A DNA stretch of 64,000 nucleotides from Parapristionchus giblindavisi (lineage: Eukaryota > Nematoda > Chromadorea > Rhabditida > Diplogasteridae), in the NCBI GenBank assembly GCA_943737045.1, contig CALSFV010000236.1, forward strand, positions 350,001 through 414,000, given 5' to 3'. Position numbers and translations under genes: made by a program. The notes beneath the pieces are model-generated. The model did not search any database. It saw nothing but the letters and a program-made list of their open reading frames with translations, and was not told the origin of the DNA. Positions within the stretch are counted from its first letter, which is position 1. Each line of letters opens with the position of its first letter. Shown here one piece after another: positions 43,351 through 57,994 of the stretch.

Positions 43351-43784
43351 TTGTAAATTGATGTTATATATTTTGAGTATTTTTGCCCTACAGTACCCTC
43401 TTTCAAGATCATTCCCTGCCGAGAGTTTTCTGTGATTTATTTATTATTGCTCTCTGCACATGTATTGTTTCATGCTGAGCATGTCGATAAATATAATATA
43501 TATAGTATTAAAGAAGAAGACCCTTGACTTTACATGACTGACTTCAGCCACGACTGACACGGAGTATAATGGTTATAGAGAATGTAGAGTACGTAGGTTT
43601 CGTAGTAAACGTCCAAATAATCGTATCTTCAAAGATATGATCATATTTTAGTAATTATGAAAATATTGCATACTGCTTATTCATTATACATTTTGTGTCT
43701 TTTTATTGCTCATTGCCTGCTACGAATTGGCTAGTATTATTATACGTTGTTTCTGTTCTCGTTACAAAATTGGTTTTGCTGATA

Positions 43785-44089
43785 CAGTACCGGTCAAAAG
43801 TCTATCCACTTTTGGTTTTTCGTCATAACTTTTTTTCAAACTCAACCGATCCTGTCCAGCTTTTCAGGGATTGTTTTGAGAGTAATTCCACGTGTTTTGC
43901 ACAACAAATTAGCCCGGGTGAACTCTTTCGGTGAAATTTATTTCGAATTTATCAAAAGTCACAAAAGAGAGATTTTCGTTTTCTTCAGATTTTCTTCACT
44001 TCTTTCGATACCAATCTGTGCTATATCATTTCAAAACCATGTCACGGCCTCTTGGGAGCAATATTCCACCGATATCCGTACTAGAATCC
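43785..44089. mobile_element. Tc1-like end fragment, unit B
   Basis: About 305 bp beginning CAGTACCGGTCAAAAGTCTA after GATA. Absent from unit A (CTGATAAGTTGATTC). Only the left end looks like a transposon terminus; no transposase motif is seen. Unit C copy at 55117-55421. Confidence 0.6.
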
Positions 44090-45416
44090 GTTGATTCAAT
44101 TGATACAGCTAAATTCCAAACTTTCCGTGATAAATACGATATTAATGGCGAATAAAACTTATTCATTAATATTTTATGGCAGAATAACAACAACAATACT
44201 ATCGATTGATTGATTGGGTTAAAAAAAAGACAAAGGGGATACACAAGTAGGTGAATGAGTATAAAAAATAACAAATTATGCTAAATACGAGATAATTTTC
44301 TTCCATAAAATCAACAAAAAAAATCTAATAACGATAGTAGACGCAAAGTTTCTCTGCATTTGCACAAAATATCAGGCTCTCGTTCTGTACAAATTACGCT
44401 TTCTATATCGTAGAAAGCGAATTTGAACCGTTCCTGTCTCTCATAATAGCCCCCTTCTTCGCTGATAGCTCCTTTCAATGGCAGTCAATCAGTGTGCAGT
44501 GCAATGACAGTTCCACTGTTTCCCATCAGTGACTATATGAATGGGTTTCGTTCCTACTCGTGGACTTGACCACTAGAGTGCGCAGATACCGCTCGATGAG
44601 TTCTTAAAGAATTTCAAAAGTATTATTAAATTAATAGTATTAATAGATGTACAAGTAAACGTATGCAATGCATACATGCATGCACTTTAAATGTAGAAAT
44701 TAAATAAATAAGTAATAAATTGAATCATATTTAAATTCAAATACTTACATATATGAAGACAATTAGTCGATAATGACCTCCGAATGCATTGGAGATACGT
44801 TGAAGATCTTACATTCTAGAACATTAACTCATAAGTCATTAACCAACTTCGACGTCGATATATCCTAGTTGTCCGTAGTCCTTGAAGTCTAGAAATTAGC
44901 CTCATTATGAGTGTAATCTGATTTTACTCTCATTTCTTAGCTCCAATTGTATTGTTTCATACTGTTCCCGATCATCAAGAGAGATGTAATGCAAAAGAAA
45001 GAGGAAAGAGAGTTTTTATGGGCGGAGTCCATGGGGTCAAAGTGACTGAGAGGGAGGAAGAAGGTGAGAGGGAATGGAGCCAGTGGTGGTGGAGAGAACA
45101 GTATCTGACCGATGGTCACAGGATCATACGTTGCAAGACAGTAGAGATATTGTGTCCAATGATTACGAAAACGGAATCATAGGAGATAATTCGTTACGAG
45201 AGATTATGTGAAAGGCAGGGTGATCATGACGATTTGATATCAGTGATCTAAATCCACTAACTAAATAGGAGTCTTTGTTAATTTTGTAAATACACATGGA
45301 AGAGAGAGAAGAAGAATGAAGAAGAATGATATGAGGGGAAGGGAAAGGAGGATTTTAGTAAAAGCTCTTCAAATACATTTAATGGTTAAAAGAAAAAATA
45401 AATATTATGCACACAC

Positions 45417-45508
45417 CTCAATGGTCCAAATACCAATAGATTGATTACGATTTATTCCTCCTTTTAATAGATATAGACTTGTCAAGTAAGATTCGGCGAT
45501 ATAGGCGC
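45417..45508 (-). pseudogene. orphan exon of an unrecognised gene (unit B)
   Basis: Copy of 35845-35936 with the acceptor, open frame and donor kept; D to Y in YLTSLYLL. Confidence 0.45.
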
Positions 45509-45762
45509 CTGAAAATGCCAGCGTTAACGAATAAATATTACAAGAGCATAGGAAAGGAGTGAATGGTAAGAAACGCTGAGACAAATTGAAGAGGGATATG
45601 GACCTATTGAAAGTGATTCAAAGATATAAGGAGAAACAGAGGAATATAATATTCAGAAGAAGATAACATAGTATTAGTGGTTAAAACATAATGAAGAGGT
45701 GTAATATGAATAGGATATATATACGATATAATAGGCGGAGTTTGGATGCGTCCATCCAACTA

Positions 45763-47031
45763 TTAGGCGACGACATAAATAACGCTCGTTTTTCACTCTC
45801 CAAAAAAATTATCATAAAATTTTAACAAAGCATGATGGATTCTGGAAATATTCTCCGTTCGGATGGATGACATTCTGCCTTTTACCCGGAAGTTTATGGA
45901 TCCATTCGTGATAAAAGGACTGGAGATAATTCTGGAAATAGGTGTCGAGTACGGTATGGATAGTGGTTCGGTATTTGAAGCTTTGCGCTTTGAGGAAGTG
46001 ATGGAGCGCCGGAAAGAGGTGACAACCATAGTCGGCAAGGTCGGGTGAGTACATAGGGTGGGGAGTACAGTTCACTCATATCCCGTTAGCTCAGCATGGG
46101 TCGTTCTTTTGGTATGAGGGCGAGCGTTGTCATGTTGAAATTAGATCCGAGTGTCCTTTCCGCGTGATTGTTTGAGGTGGAGTCTTGGCTTCCGCAGGTA
46201 GAGAGTGTAGACATGTATCGTGACAGTCGTACCCTCGGGGAGGAGTTCCCAGTACTCGACTCCCCGTACCGAATACCAGATATACAACATCACTTTTTGG
46301 CGGTGAAAATCGGGTTTGGGGGCATGTGCTGGCTATTCGCGCTGACCGAACCACAGTCTCCTTGGCTCTTCGTAATCGTAGAGCACCCACTTTTTATCAC
46401 CGGTTATAACGTTGACCAGCCAAACAAGCCGACGACGTAGAGTTAGTAAAGTCTTTGCCATGTCCAGTCGGCGATCCTTGCCGTAGTCGGCTAGAACGTG
46501 GGGTAGACATCTTCCCTATTTTCACTTATTTCCGAGAGTGTGAAGACCATGTACCACAGTGCTCTGGTTGACCCCAAGTGCCATTGCAATATCACCGGTA
46601 TCGGGATACGGATCAGCCTCTACCTCTTAGAGCAATCGATCGAGACCGACTTCCACAGGGAAACCGGGTTGGTCTTCATCTTCGATGAAAAAGTCCTGTT
46701 TCTAGAATTTGGCGACCCACTTTCTCATCGGTGTTATGTGAGGCACATGTGAGGGGTACACCTCTGCTAGGCGAGGTTGGAAGGCAGGGCGTTTCAAGCC
46801 GGAGAGGAAGAGGAATAAAATAACGTTGCGAATGTGAATTCCGACGGGGGCGAAATCGTGCGGTTTTCTCGACTGGAGGACACGCGGGAACTGAATCGAA
46901 AACATCCGCAGGATATTCGAGGGACAGCCTATCTAGTATAAACAGCATGGATGCTGGCAATAATAATAGAGCAAGAACGATTCGACTGAAGTTGAGACTA
47001 AAAAACGAGCGTTACTTATGTCGTCACCTAA
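45763..47031 (-). mobile_element. mariner-like transposon, full length but broken, unit B only
   Basis: TIRs TTAGGCGACGACATAAATAA and, inverted at the right, TTAGGTGACGACATAAGTAA are flanked by TA (45761-45762, 47032-47033). The empty site CCAACTACTACC is present in units A and C. The transposase on the minus strand is in pieces in different frames: an N-terminal part within 46676-46960, a middle part near 46130-46440 with a YDYEEPRRLWF-like stretch, and a C-terminal part in 45812-46075 with HPMYSPDLADYGCHLF. In that motif the usual third aspartate position is changed by frame or deletion. Confidence 0.93.
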
Positions 47032-47933
47032 TACTACCATACATCCTCACAATATGACTGACAAGAAGAGCCAGAAGGAATGAAGGTATAGTGTGACAGA
47101 AGAAGATGGACAAATGTGAAATGATACGGGGCCAGAGGTAAAGGCATTGAAATATAAATGTTGGCGAGGACTCTCGTTTTATGAAATGAATAAGCAAGTA
47201 AAAATAATGCTAATAGTAACGATCGTTGACTTATCCTATGACCTATAATACAAAAAAATTAACACTGAATAGTCTTTTTAAATAGTACAAAACTAAACCC
47301 GTCCGAATTTGAATACGCGCTTTTATTTTTATGGATCAGGGATCCAGGAAATATGGGAATTTAAAAACCGATCGATCGAGTTTTGTTATACCCTTTTTGG
47401 TAAAAAAACTAGTCTCTATCCATAATTTTTGTTCCACTGGCTATCGTAAGTTTATCGGATAAGCCAACGGTTGTGACTGTTAAAAGTGGAGCCCATGGAA
47501 TATTTTCATAAACAAACTGTGAAGACAGAAAGGCAACAAAAGTTATCCTAAATACGTTTTTTTTGCTGATTCGGCTTATTGATCTCTAGAAACATCAATG
47601 CACCTTCCGGCCCGGCGCACTTTTCGAATATCGAGGATATTCGGCAAAGTTTCGAACTGGCCGGTTAATAATTCCGAACGTTTACCACTGCGCTATAGGA
47701 TAGATGATATGAATACGCTTACATCCCGCATATCATTGGGCACTTGCGCAGAGAGATTTACTTTTTTTTGAAAAGTGGAGGATAATATTTTTCCAAAAAA
47801 AAGTTAAGTCAAAGGTCAGAAAATGAAAAAAAAAAGAAATATGAACGTAATTATTATTATCTCTATTAATCAGTGATACTTGAAAGTCCACTGATTAATA
47901 GAGATAGAGATAGAGATGATTAATAGAATAAGA

Positions 47934-48194
47934 GGCGAAGTGGTGTAGTGGTCTATGGCGCCCCCCATCATTCCATCTGACCTGGGTTCGAGTCCCGGTC
48001 GTTTCACCGCCTCCGCCCCACCAAGGCGCCCGAAAGGGGAATTGGTAGTTACTAGATCATGCGGTAAAGTAGGTCCGAAGAAGAGATTAGGCCGTCCGGA
48101 CTGAATTGGCCTTGAAATATCACTGGCCTAGCAGTGATAACCCGCAGGACTTCGTGTGCCTTGAATAACGGGTTGTACCTTTACCTTTACCTTT
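47934..48194 (+). mobile_element. tRNA-derived SINE, unit B
   Basis: Nearly identical copy of 37090-37350, carried by the unit duplication. Confidence 0.88.
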
Positions 48195-50846
48195 ACTTGA
48201 AAGTCCACAAGTATCACCTGTGGACTCAGTTTCAAAAGTTTTTCAAGTTTCAAGAACGAGTGGTTAGCCACATTTTGAGATACAATTACTTGTGGTAGAA
48301 ATATTCTATTTTTTATGAGAATCGCTAATCATTGCCATATTTTGCATGTGATTACTGACAAATTTTAACTATTTGCGGATGGTCCAACGCGTTAACTATT
48401 GACACCTCTGAAAAGTGTGTTAAAGGCACCCAGAGCAAATTTGAAACTCTCCGCTCTGGCAATACTCTCTCGCTTCCTATGTCCACGTGAGAGTGTTTCA
48501 GAGCGGAGAACAACATTATTTATCTACCAATAGGTTCCTTTTCTTAAATGTTCTTTTGAGAGAAGGAAGTTATAAATGTTGTTTTCGCAATCAGTTAGGC
48601 TAGTCTCACAACTATCAATAAAACGGAGGAGAATTTTTTTTCCTGTACAAAGAGGTTTTTATTTTCATACACTTTTATATGAGATCCGTGATAAGAACAT
48701 TATTTATTGATATTACTAATATTTCCAAGTTGTAACATTATTGTGCATGCGTATAATTTTTTGGCACTTCTTTGATTTCTGGTCCAGATCATAATATAGA
48801 TTAATTCTAGTCATTTCTCATTCCTCACCACTCATTAGTCATTTCGCGTAGTAACCTACCCTTTTTTCGGTAGTGGTAAAACCAACCGCATCATGATTGA
48901 TAGAATGATGAAATGAGAGTTTTGCCTCCTCTTTTCCCATACTCATCCTAATCCAATTTCATTTTCATATCACCCCCATTCCCCAATAAAAGCATTCGAT
49001 TTTTTTTCTCCGGTTCAGTTCAGAGCTCTCCCATCTTGAGGAGAGCTCGCGGAGCATTTCGCCCCGTGGACATCGTCCTCCCTGTGAGGAGGACGACCCC
49101 TCCATTCGATCGAAAAGATCGAAATGGGGAGGGGGGGGGGGGGTGAACGACGGGGTGGGCCAGAAATCAAAGAAGTTCCAATTTCTTTGTACACTTTAAT
49201 AAATATTAACGCAATAGTTTGTATTTACTTATTCATTTAATAAAAACGAGAGGCTGCATATGCGGCCTTCAGTCTTCGCCAACCTTCTATCTCTATAGTC
49301 TTTACCTCTGGCGTCATATCATTTCACATCTTTCCATCTTTTTCTGTCACACTATGCCATCATACCTTCTGGCTCTTCTTGTCGTTCATATTGTGAGCAT
49401 GGACGGTAACAGTTGGATGGATGCGTCCAAACTCCGCCTATTGCATCGTAATAGATCACATTCATATTACATCACTTCATTATGTTTTGGCTACTCATCA
49501 TACTATTTGCTTCCTCACTTTCTCCTTGTCTCTTTCAGTCACTGGCCCTTTCAATATGTTCCTCTTTAATTTCTCTCAATACCTCTTACCATTCTCTTGT
49601 TTCCTATAATATATTCGTTCACAATCATTATACAATTAATCGTCCTTCTATCTCACTAATTTCCAACGCTCTAGTATTATTTAAACGGTAATTTTGATAT
49701 TTTCAGGCGCTTATATCGCCTAATCTTACTTCATTAGTCTATATCTATTCCAAGGAGGAACAATTCGTAAATAATCAATTGTAATATGGATAATTGAGGT
49801 ATCATATTTATTATTCTTTTAAACATTTAATTTCTCTACTGAACTTTTACCAAAATCCTACCCATCTTCTCTCCTATATTTTTTCCTTTCCCTCTATTTT
49901 GTGAAACAATGCGTTGATCTTTGATCTCTATGCTGCGTATTTACCCAATTAACAAATACTCGGACTAAGTTTAGTGCTCCTGTGACAATCTGTCAGCCAC
50001 CTTTCCATCCCCTTTTCTACCACAACCTCTGTCTCCCATTCCCTCTCAATTTCTTCCCCTCTCAATCATTCCAATAACTATAACATGGACCAAGAATCAC
50101 AATCAGCAAACAAAATCTACTTCTATCTACCCTCTCTCTTTTGAAATATGACTCTCTTGATGGTCGAGAAGAGCATGAAACAATATAATTAGAGCTAAAA
50201 AAATAAATATATAGGATTCTAAAAACAAATATTTAGGATTCTAAGACTTCATATCTGGTGGTGTCCATTCACTAATGCCAATACATTAGCAAGTTGCTGC
50301 CAATGGTTACTCCGGAAAGACCATCTAGCGGCAGCAATGATGCCATATCTTCCAGAGAGTAATACAATCTTAGTGAATACGTATAAAATTTAAACATAAA
50401 CATAATTTAGGCGATTATGGAGCACACAAGCACTCTATCCTCGCTATAAAATACATACGCTGGATAGAAGAGAAATAATGGCAGCCAACAACGTGATAGG
50501 GATTCTGGGATGCTAGTTGGTTTTACGTTTGAAATAAGTCTCGTTTTTTTTCTCTCTCGTATGTTTTACCTAACAAGCTCTCATTTATAATACTTGTTGT
50601 TTCAATTGTTGTCGCATCTTATGGATGTATGATAAATAATATAAAATAAATAAGTCCTGAAAACGATATATTTTTAGTTATCACGGTTGTCTCAATTGTT
50701 TTCCTCGTGGATCAACACTGGGAGGTGAAATTCACTCCATCGACGTACCATGACGGACTAGGAATAGATCTCATGGAACAGAAGGGATACAATGCGAATG
50801 CGATTATGAGATAAGGAGAAATTCTTCAAGGAGATTGAGGTTTATC

Positions 50847-50969
50847 TTTAAAGTGATACTCCAAGCTAATTTGAAACTCTCCGCTCTGGCCACACTCTCT
50901 CACTTTCTTTGTCTGCGAGAGAGTATTACCAATGCAGAGGGTAAAATTCGCTTGGGGTGTGCCTTTAAA
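50847..50969. repeat. TTAA-type foldback, unit B
   Basis: Copy of 39997-40119. Confidence 0.75.
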
Positions 50970-51713
50970 CTATCACAATCTCTATTTAAACAAGTACTTA
51001 CAGGTTGTCGATAGATTGAAGGTACATGATGCTTTATACGGAGGACTATTTACAATAATTTTTATTAATTTTCACCCCCCCCCCCCTCTAATCTGTTCAT
51101 AAACATTTTTAAGCGTAGAAAACGATATCGTATTTACAATTAGCATTACTTGTTACTTTTCACACTTACTTATTCACCTAGTCCCCTTTGTTTTTAGTTT
51201 GCAAATAATCAATCAATATTGTTGTTATTGTTGTTTATATAAAGTATTCTTGAATATGTTTTATTCAACATTAATGTATACATAAAATATTTATTCGCTA
51301 TATATCTACATATACATACTGCCTAGTACTTACTAGTAGAAGGCATCACCAAGAATGATCTTCTCCTACTTTATCCACCTCCTCCTCCTTCTTCTTCTTC
51401 TTAGGAAAGTACTCGTTGATGGCTCTCTGAGTCAGCTAAAGTATATTTATTTGTAAATGTAGATACATATATATCCTCATCCTTATGGTTACTATTTTTT
51501 ATATTAACTCAAATTCTTTGAGGAGACGGTCTCCTTATCCTTCCTCGGGTAGTTTTTTCTTCAGCAGTTCGAAGTCGGTCATGCAATGGAGAGCTCCTAT
51601 CGTTTACGAATGATAAATCGATAATCAATATATACATACTTTCTCAAAAAATTGAAAAAAATTACAAAATTGCATTTACTAGCTTAATGATCTGGAAGTT
51701 TCTCTAACAAATA

Positions 51714-52774
51714 TTAGGTTGAGTCATAAGTCTTGTCGCATTTTTGGCACTTTAAACAAATCTAAATAACTTTATCTCCGTAAAAGCAAATCAATCAAAG
51801 TAAGCGGCATCTGCGTCGACGCCTTTCCACCAAAGTTCGGGTATCGTACATCGAAAAATCCTTGGATCATGAATCGCCAGAAGCACTCTGAGCCACTCTG
51901 GTGATTCAACGGCGATTATGGCCGAATGAGGCATTTTGGTGCTTATTCTTTCTTTTCATTGTTTTTCTTTCCCTCTAATCTAGTTAGTCCGCGAGAATCA
52001 TGATAAATTATTGCGTTTTCACAAAACTGAGCTGAAACATGATTCAAGGGAAACACAAAACCGGATGCGAAACCGGAAAATATTCCTATACACTACATCG
52101 GAATTTGGGATCATCGGAACGATTTATTCATTTACGAATCAGCATGATTTTATGAAAACGCAATAATTTATCATGATTCTCGCGGACTAACTAGATTAGA
52201 GGAAAAGAAAAACAATGAAAAGAAAGAATAAGCACCAAAATGCCTCATTCGGCCATAATCGCCGTTGAATCACCAGAGTGGCTCAGAGTGCTTCTGGCGA
52301 TTCATGATCCAAGGATTTTTCGATGTACGATAGCTTGTGGATACTGTGCTTCCAGAAGACACGGCTGCTTAGAGGCAAAGTAGTTGGTCAGCCAGATTTC
52401 GACCTTCCGCTGATTGTTGAACTGTACTCCTCCGAGAGTGAGCTGCATATCGGAAAACAAGCGGTAATCGCTAGTAGCCAAGTCGGGCGAGTAGGGAGGG
52501 TGGGGACAACATGGCAGTCAAAGTCCAACAGGACTTTTTTGGTCATCCTTGCCACATGGGGTCGGGCGTTGTCGCGCTGGAAGTGAATCCGGTCGCGCAG
52601 CCAGGGTGTGGATGGGACCTTGGACTTCAGGGTCTGTAGTTGGCGAGAGTATACCGCGGCCGTAATAGTCGACTCCTGTGGGAACAGCTCCCAATACACC
52701 ACACCGCCTCTGCCCGACCACACAGAGAGTATGATCTACTTCTGGTGAAGTTCGAATTTGGCGATGGAAAAAAA
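51714..52774 (-). mobile_element. mariner fragment at the right edge of unit B, split by a foldback
   Basis: Copy of 40864-41436 interrupted at 51844-52330. A one-base loss in a G run (GGTGGGGACAAC against GGTGGGGGACAAC in unit A) shifts the frame just before the third catalytic motif. Unit C has the same loss. Confidence 0.9.
51844..52330. mobile_element. 487-bp foldback (MITE), unit B only
   Basis: About 200-bp arms: TCGTACATCGAAAAATCCTT at the left and AAGGATTTTTCGATGTACGA at the right, flanked by TA (51842-51843, 52331-52332). Units A and C have the empty site TTCGGGTAGCTTGTGG. No coding sequence. Confidence 0.93.
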
Positions 52775-53050
52775 ACTCTACAAAAGGTCTCAGCCACCGT
52801 ACAAATTCCTTTACAAACCAAAAAGAAAACGCCTTTTTCTGCACAGCTTCTCCTCTCTTAGCAGAGATTTTTTCATAAGGTCTGTCGAAGTTTTTTGTAA
52901 AGGAATTGATGCGGCGTCAGAATAATTGTTTCGGTAACATTGTTGAATACTGTATGGAATAGTATGATCAGAAAACTAAGAATTTGATAAACTACTGAAA
53001 TATCATTATTTCGAAACGTAATATTATAAATTACATCGTTTTTACTTCAG

Positions 53051-54682
53051 CATGATGGCGGACTACAACGAAGGATATATCTCGCTTCTCATGCCTATTA
53101 TCACTAAATCTAATTTCACTCGAACAGAGTATGATGCTCTAATGGGACTATCAATGTGGGACTTAGGTGAGGGTCAACGATTAATCTAAACATATAATCA
53201 GTAATACTCCATCGTTATATTATTATATAAGCGGTTTAAAAAGGGATTAGCTTGCTATAAAGAGCATTAAAGCCACCCACCAATTTTTTTATCTAATTTC
53301 ACTCCCCCATTTTAGCTCGCGTTTTCACCAGTGGCCGTATGCAAGAAACTTTTTGCTGGGAAATGTGACGTCATCAGCGTAGGCGGAGGAGTTTTCCAAA
53401 TTTCCTCCGCCTAATTCCCCCCCCCCCCCCCGCTAATGACGCCATATTTTCCTGGAAAACGGTTCTTGCATACGGCCACAGGGCTGGGATTTTTTTACTC
53501 AAAATAAGCAATAATTGTTGTTTAAATGAAGACCAACTTGAAATAAAGCTAAAAAAATTCATGGAAAAGTGGGAAAATAATTTTGTTGTTGTTTTTCCTT
53601 GGCGAGAAATTCTTTTTGTTGAACCCGAACAAAAACTTCTTTCTTCACATTAGTTTTGTTTACCAGCCAGCCCTGGTTGTCACATTACTACTAGCCATAT
53701 ATATAATAATTGAATAACTCATTGTCGTTCTCAGTCTACGATCTATTCCATTATAATATAATAATTTATTATAATATTATACTATTACAATATTATCTAT
53801 TATAATCTATTATAATATAATAAATATTATATTGCCAGGTGCCTCTCCAGACTTATCTGATGACGTCATAAAGTTAGGCGAGGAGATATCAAAGGAAATA
53901 TTGATTGATTTCAATAGGTATTACAAGAAGGAATTAGGATTGACAAACTATTCAGTCAGAATGGGCAATTTGTTGACGGCGAGACATGCTATGCAGGTAC
54001 TAGTTTCAAGGATCCATATGATTCTATAATTCCCTTATTCTTAGTGAGACACTATCAGAAAAATCTTTTAAACTTAGGGAATTATTCACTAGAACGAAAA
54101 AAAAGCAACCATGTTTCGTTCTTTCGTACGAAAACTGTCGCTGTGATCAAGTAATTGCAGTGTATTGAGAGTATAAAATAAACTTGTTTATTTGGTACGA
54201 GAGTAGCCAACCACTCCCACAAGAGACTTTCTTGTTTTGCATGGTTCAGAAACTATGCCGATCTCTTTTATATATCACATAGCGCGCGGCGAAGGTCAGC
54301 CGGGTTAGAGAGAGGCAGCGGAGAGAAAATCGAGAGGCGGGGCGAGATGTAGAAGGCTACATCTCGACCTCCTCTCGATTGTGACTTCCGTTCGTTAGCA
54401 CTGTTTGTCATTTTCTTATGCAAGTACATTTTATACGCACAATATACAACATTTCTTCATGTTTTATTTCACGCTCAGATCTATCTATGTACAAGCACCA
54501 TAAACAATCTCTCTGTCACAGTCCAACGGCGGAATTATTCCCTTTTCGTAATTATGAAATTACAGGAAGTCATGGCGCTTCGCGATCAACAAGCTCGCAT
54601 TATATCGATGTACTTCAATAGCAATGAGAAAGCCACTCCAGCTGTAGAATACATTAATCAATTCCTCCCTTATGATATATAA
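53051..54682 (+). pseudogene. 5'-truncated nuclear hormone receptor copy, unit C (exons 8-10)
   Basis: Exons 53051-53166, 53839-53996 and 54566-54682, identical in coding sense to the unit B copy as far as I could read; splice sites intact, exons 1-7 absent. Confidence 0.85.
54165..54442. mobile_element. 278-bp TA-flanked foldback, unit C
   Basis: Copy of 42833-43110. Confidence 0.85.
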
Positions 54683-56749
54683 TTGTAAATTGATGTTATA
54701 TATTTTGAGTATTTTTGCCCTACAGTACCCTCTTTCAAGATCATTCCCTGCCGAGAGTTTTCTGTGATTTATTTATTATTGCTCTCTGCACATGTATTGT
54801 TTCATGCTGAGCATGTCGATAAATATAATATATATAGTATTAAAGAAGAAGACCCTTGACTTTACATGACTGACTTCAGCCACGACTGACACGGAGTATA
54901 ATGGTTATAGAGAATGTAGAGTACGTAGGTTTCGTAGTAAACGTCCAAATAATCGTATCTTCAAAGATATGATCATATTTTAGTAATTATGAAAATATTG
55001 CATACTGCTTATTCATTATACATTTTGTGTCTTTTTATTGCTCATTGCCTGCTACGAATTGGCTAGTATTATTATACGTTGTTTCTGTTCTCGTTACAAA
55101 ATTGGTTTTGCTGATACAGTACCGGTCAAAAGTCTATCCACTTTTGGTTTTTCGTCATAACTTTTTTTCAAACTCAACCGATCCTGTCCAGCTTTTCAGG
55201 GATTGTTTTGAGAGTAATTCCACGTGTTTTGCACAACAAATTAGCCCGGGTGAACTCTTTCGGTGAAATTTATTTCGAATTTATCAAAAGTCACAAAAGA
55301 GAGATTTTCGTTTTCTTCAGATTTTCTTCACTTCTTTCGATACCAATCTGTGCTATATCATTTCAAAACCATGTCACGGCCTCTTGGGAGCAATATTCCA
55401 CCGATATCCATACTAGAATCCGTTGATTCAATTGATACAGCTAAATTCCAAACTTTCCGTGATAAATACGATATTAATGGCGAATAAAACTTATTCATTA
55501 ATATTTTATGGCAGAATAACAACAACAATACTATCGATTGATTGATTGGGTTAAAAAAAAGACAAAGGGGATACACAAGTAGGTGAATGAGTATAAAAAA
55601 TAACAAATTATGCTAAATACGAGATAATTTTCTTCCATAAAATCAACAAAAAAAATCTAATAACGATAGTAGACGCAAAGTTTCTCTGCATTTGCACAAA
55701 ATATCAGGCTCTCGTTCTGTACAAATTACGCTTTCTATATCGTAGAAAGCGAATTTGAACCGTTCCTGTCTCTCATAATAGCCCCCTTCTTCGCTGATAG
55801 CTCCTTTCAATGGCAGTCAATCAGTGTGCAGTGCAATGACAGTTCCACTGTTTCCCATCAGTGACTATATGAATGGGTTTCGTTCCTACTCGTGGACTTG
55901 ACCACTAGAGTGCGCAGATACCGCTCGATGAGTTCTTAAAGAATTTCAAAAGTATTATTAAATTAATAGTATTAATAGATGTACAAGTAAACGTATGCAA
56001 TGCATACATGCATGCACTTTAAATGTAGAAATTAAATAAATAAGTAATAAATTGAATCATATTTAAATTCAAATACTTACATATATGAAGACAATTAGTC
56101 GATAATGACCTCCGAATGCATTGGAGATACGTTGAAGATCTTACATTCTAGAACATTAACTCATAAGTCATTAACCAACTTCGACGTCGATATATCCTAG
56201 TTGTCCGTAGTCCTTGAAGTCTAGAAATTAGCCTCATTATGAGTGTAATCTGATTTTACTCTCATTTCTTAGCTCCAATTGTATTGTTTCATACTGTTCC
56301 CGATCATCAAGAGAGATGTAATGCAAAAGAAAGAGGAAAGAGAGTTTTTATGGGCGGAGTCCATGGGGTCAAAGTGACTGAGAGGGAGGAAGAAGGTGAG
56401 AGGGAATGGAGCCAGTGGTGGTGGAGAGAACAGTATCTGACCGATGGTCACAGGATCATACGTTGCAAGACAGTAGAGATATTGTGTCCAATGATTACGA
56501 AAACGGAATCATAGGAGATAATTCGTTACGAGAGATTATGTGAAAGGCAGGGTGATCATGACGATTTGATATCAGTGATCTAAATCCACTAACTAAATAG
56601 GAGTCTTTGTTAATTTTGTAAATACACATGGAAGAGAGAGAAGAAGAATGAAGAAGAATGATATGAGGGGAAGGGAAAGGAGGATTTTAGTAAAAGCTCT
56701 TCAAATACATTTAATGGTTAAAAGAAAAAAATAAATATTATGCACACAC

Positions 56750-56841
56750 CTCAATGGTCCAAATACCAATAGATTGATTACGATTTATTCCTCCTTTTAA
56801 TAGATATAGACTTGTCAAGTAAGATTCGGCGATATAGGCGC
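56750..56841 (-). pseudogene. orphan exon of an unrecognised gene (unit C)
   Basis: Copy of 35845-35936; acceptor, frame and donor kept. The R1 copy next to it (56842-57259) is uninterrupted, unlike in unit B. Confidence 0.45.
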
Positions 56842-57994
56842 CTGAAAATGCCAGCGTTAACGAATAATTATTACAAGAGCATAGGAAAGGAGTGAATGGT
56901 AAGAAACGCTGAGACAAATTGAAGAGGGATATGGACCTATTGAAAGTGATTCAAAGATATAAGGAGAAACAGAGGAATATAATATTCAGAAGAAGATAAC
57001 ATAGTATTAGTGGTTAAAACATAATGAAGAGGTGTAATATGAATAGGATATATATACGATATAATAGGCGGAGTTTGGATGCGTCCATCCAACTACTACC
57101 ATACATCCTCACAATATGACTGACAAGAAGAGCCAGAAGGAATGAAGGTATAGTGTGACAGAAGAAGATGGACAAATGTGAAATGATACGGGGCCAGAGG
57201 TAAAGGCATTGAAATATAAATGTTGGCGAGGACTCTCGTTTTATGAAATGAATAAGCAAGTAAAAATAATGCTAATAGTAACGATCGTTGACTTATCCTA
57301 TGACCTATAATACAAAAAAATTAACACTGAATAGTCTTTTTAAATAGTACAAAACTAAACCCGTCCGAATTTGAATACGCGCTTTTATTTTTATGGATCA
57401 GGGATCCAGGAAATATGGGAATTTAAAAACCGATCGATCGAGTTTTGTTATACCCTTTTTGGTAAAAAAACTAGTCTCTATCCATAATTTTTGTTCCACT
57501 GGCTATCGTAAGTTTATCGGATAAGCCAACGGTTGTGACTGTTAAAAGTGGAGCCCATGGAATATTTTCATAAACAAACTGTGAAGACAGAAAGGCAACA
57601 AAAGTTATCCTAAATACGTTTTTTTTGCTGATTCGGCTTATTGATCTCTAGAAACATCAATGCACCTTCCGGCCCGGCGCACTTTTCGAATATCGAGGAT
57701 ATTCGGCAAAGTTTCGAACTGGCCGGTTAATAATTCCGAACGTTTACCACTGCGCTATAGGATAGATGATATGAATACGCTTACATCCCGCATATCATTG
57801 GGCACTTGCGCAGAGAGATTTACTTTTTTTTGAAAAGTGGAGGATAATATTTTTCCAAAAAAAAGTTAAGTCAAAGGTCAGAAAATGAAAAAAAAAGAAA
57901 TATGAACGTAATTATTATTATCTCTATTAATCAGTGATACTTGAAAGTCCACTGATTAATAGAGATAGAGATAGAGATGATTAATAGAATAAGA

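Larger units (their letters stand above)
41437..52774. repeat. tandem array unit B (11,338 bp)
   Basis: Starts at ACTCTACAAAAGGTC and ends at the same mariner breakpoint as unit A. Without its two private insertions (45763-47031 and 51844-52330, each plus a TA) it is about 9,578 bp, close to unit C. Confidence 0.93.

Noticed and set aside
43876..44155. Overlapping 72-74-codon open frames repeated in unit C
   Set aside because: They lie in the inserted Tc1-like fragment and differ in frame; no transposase motif.
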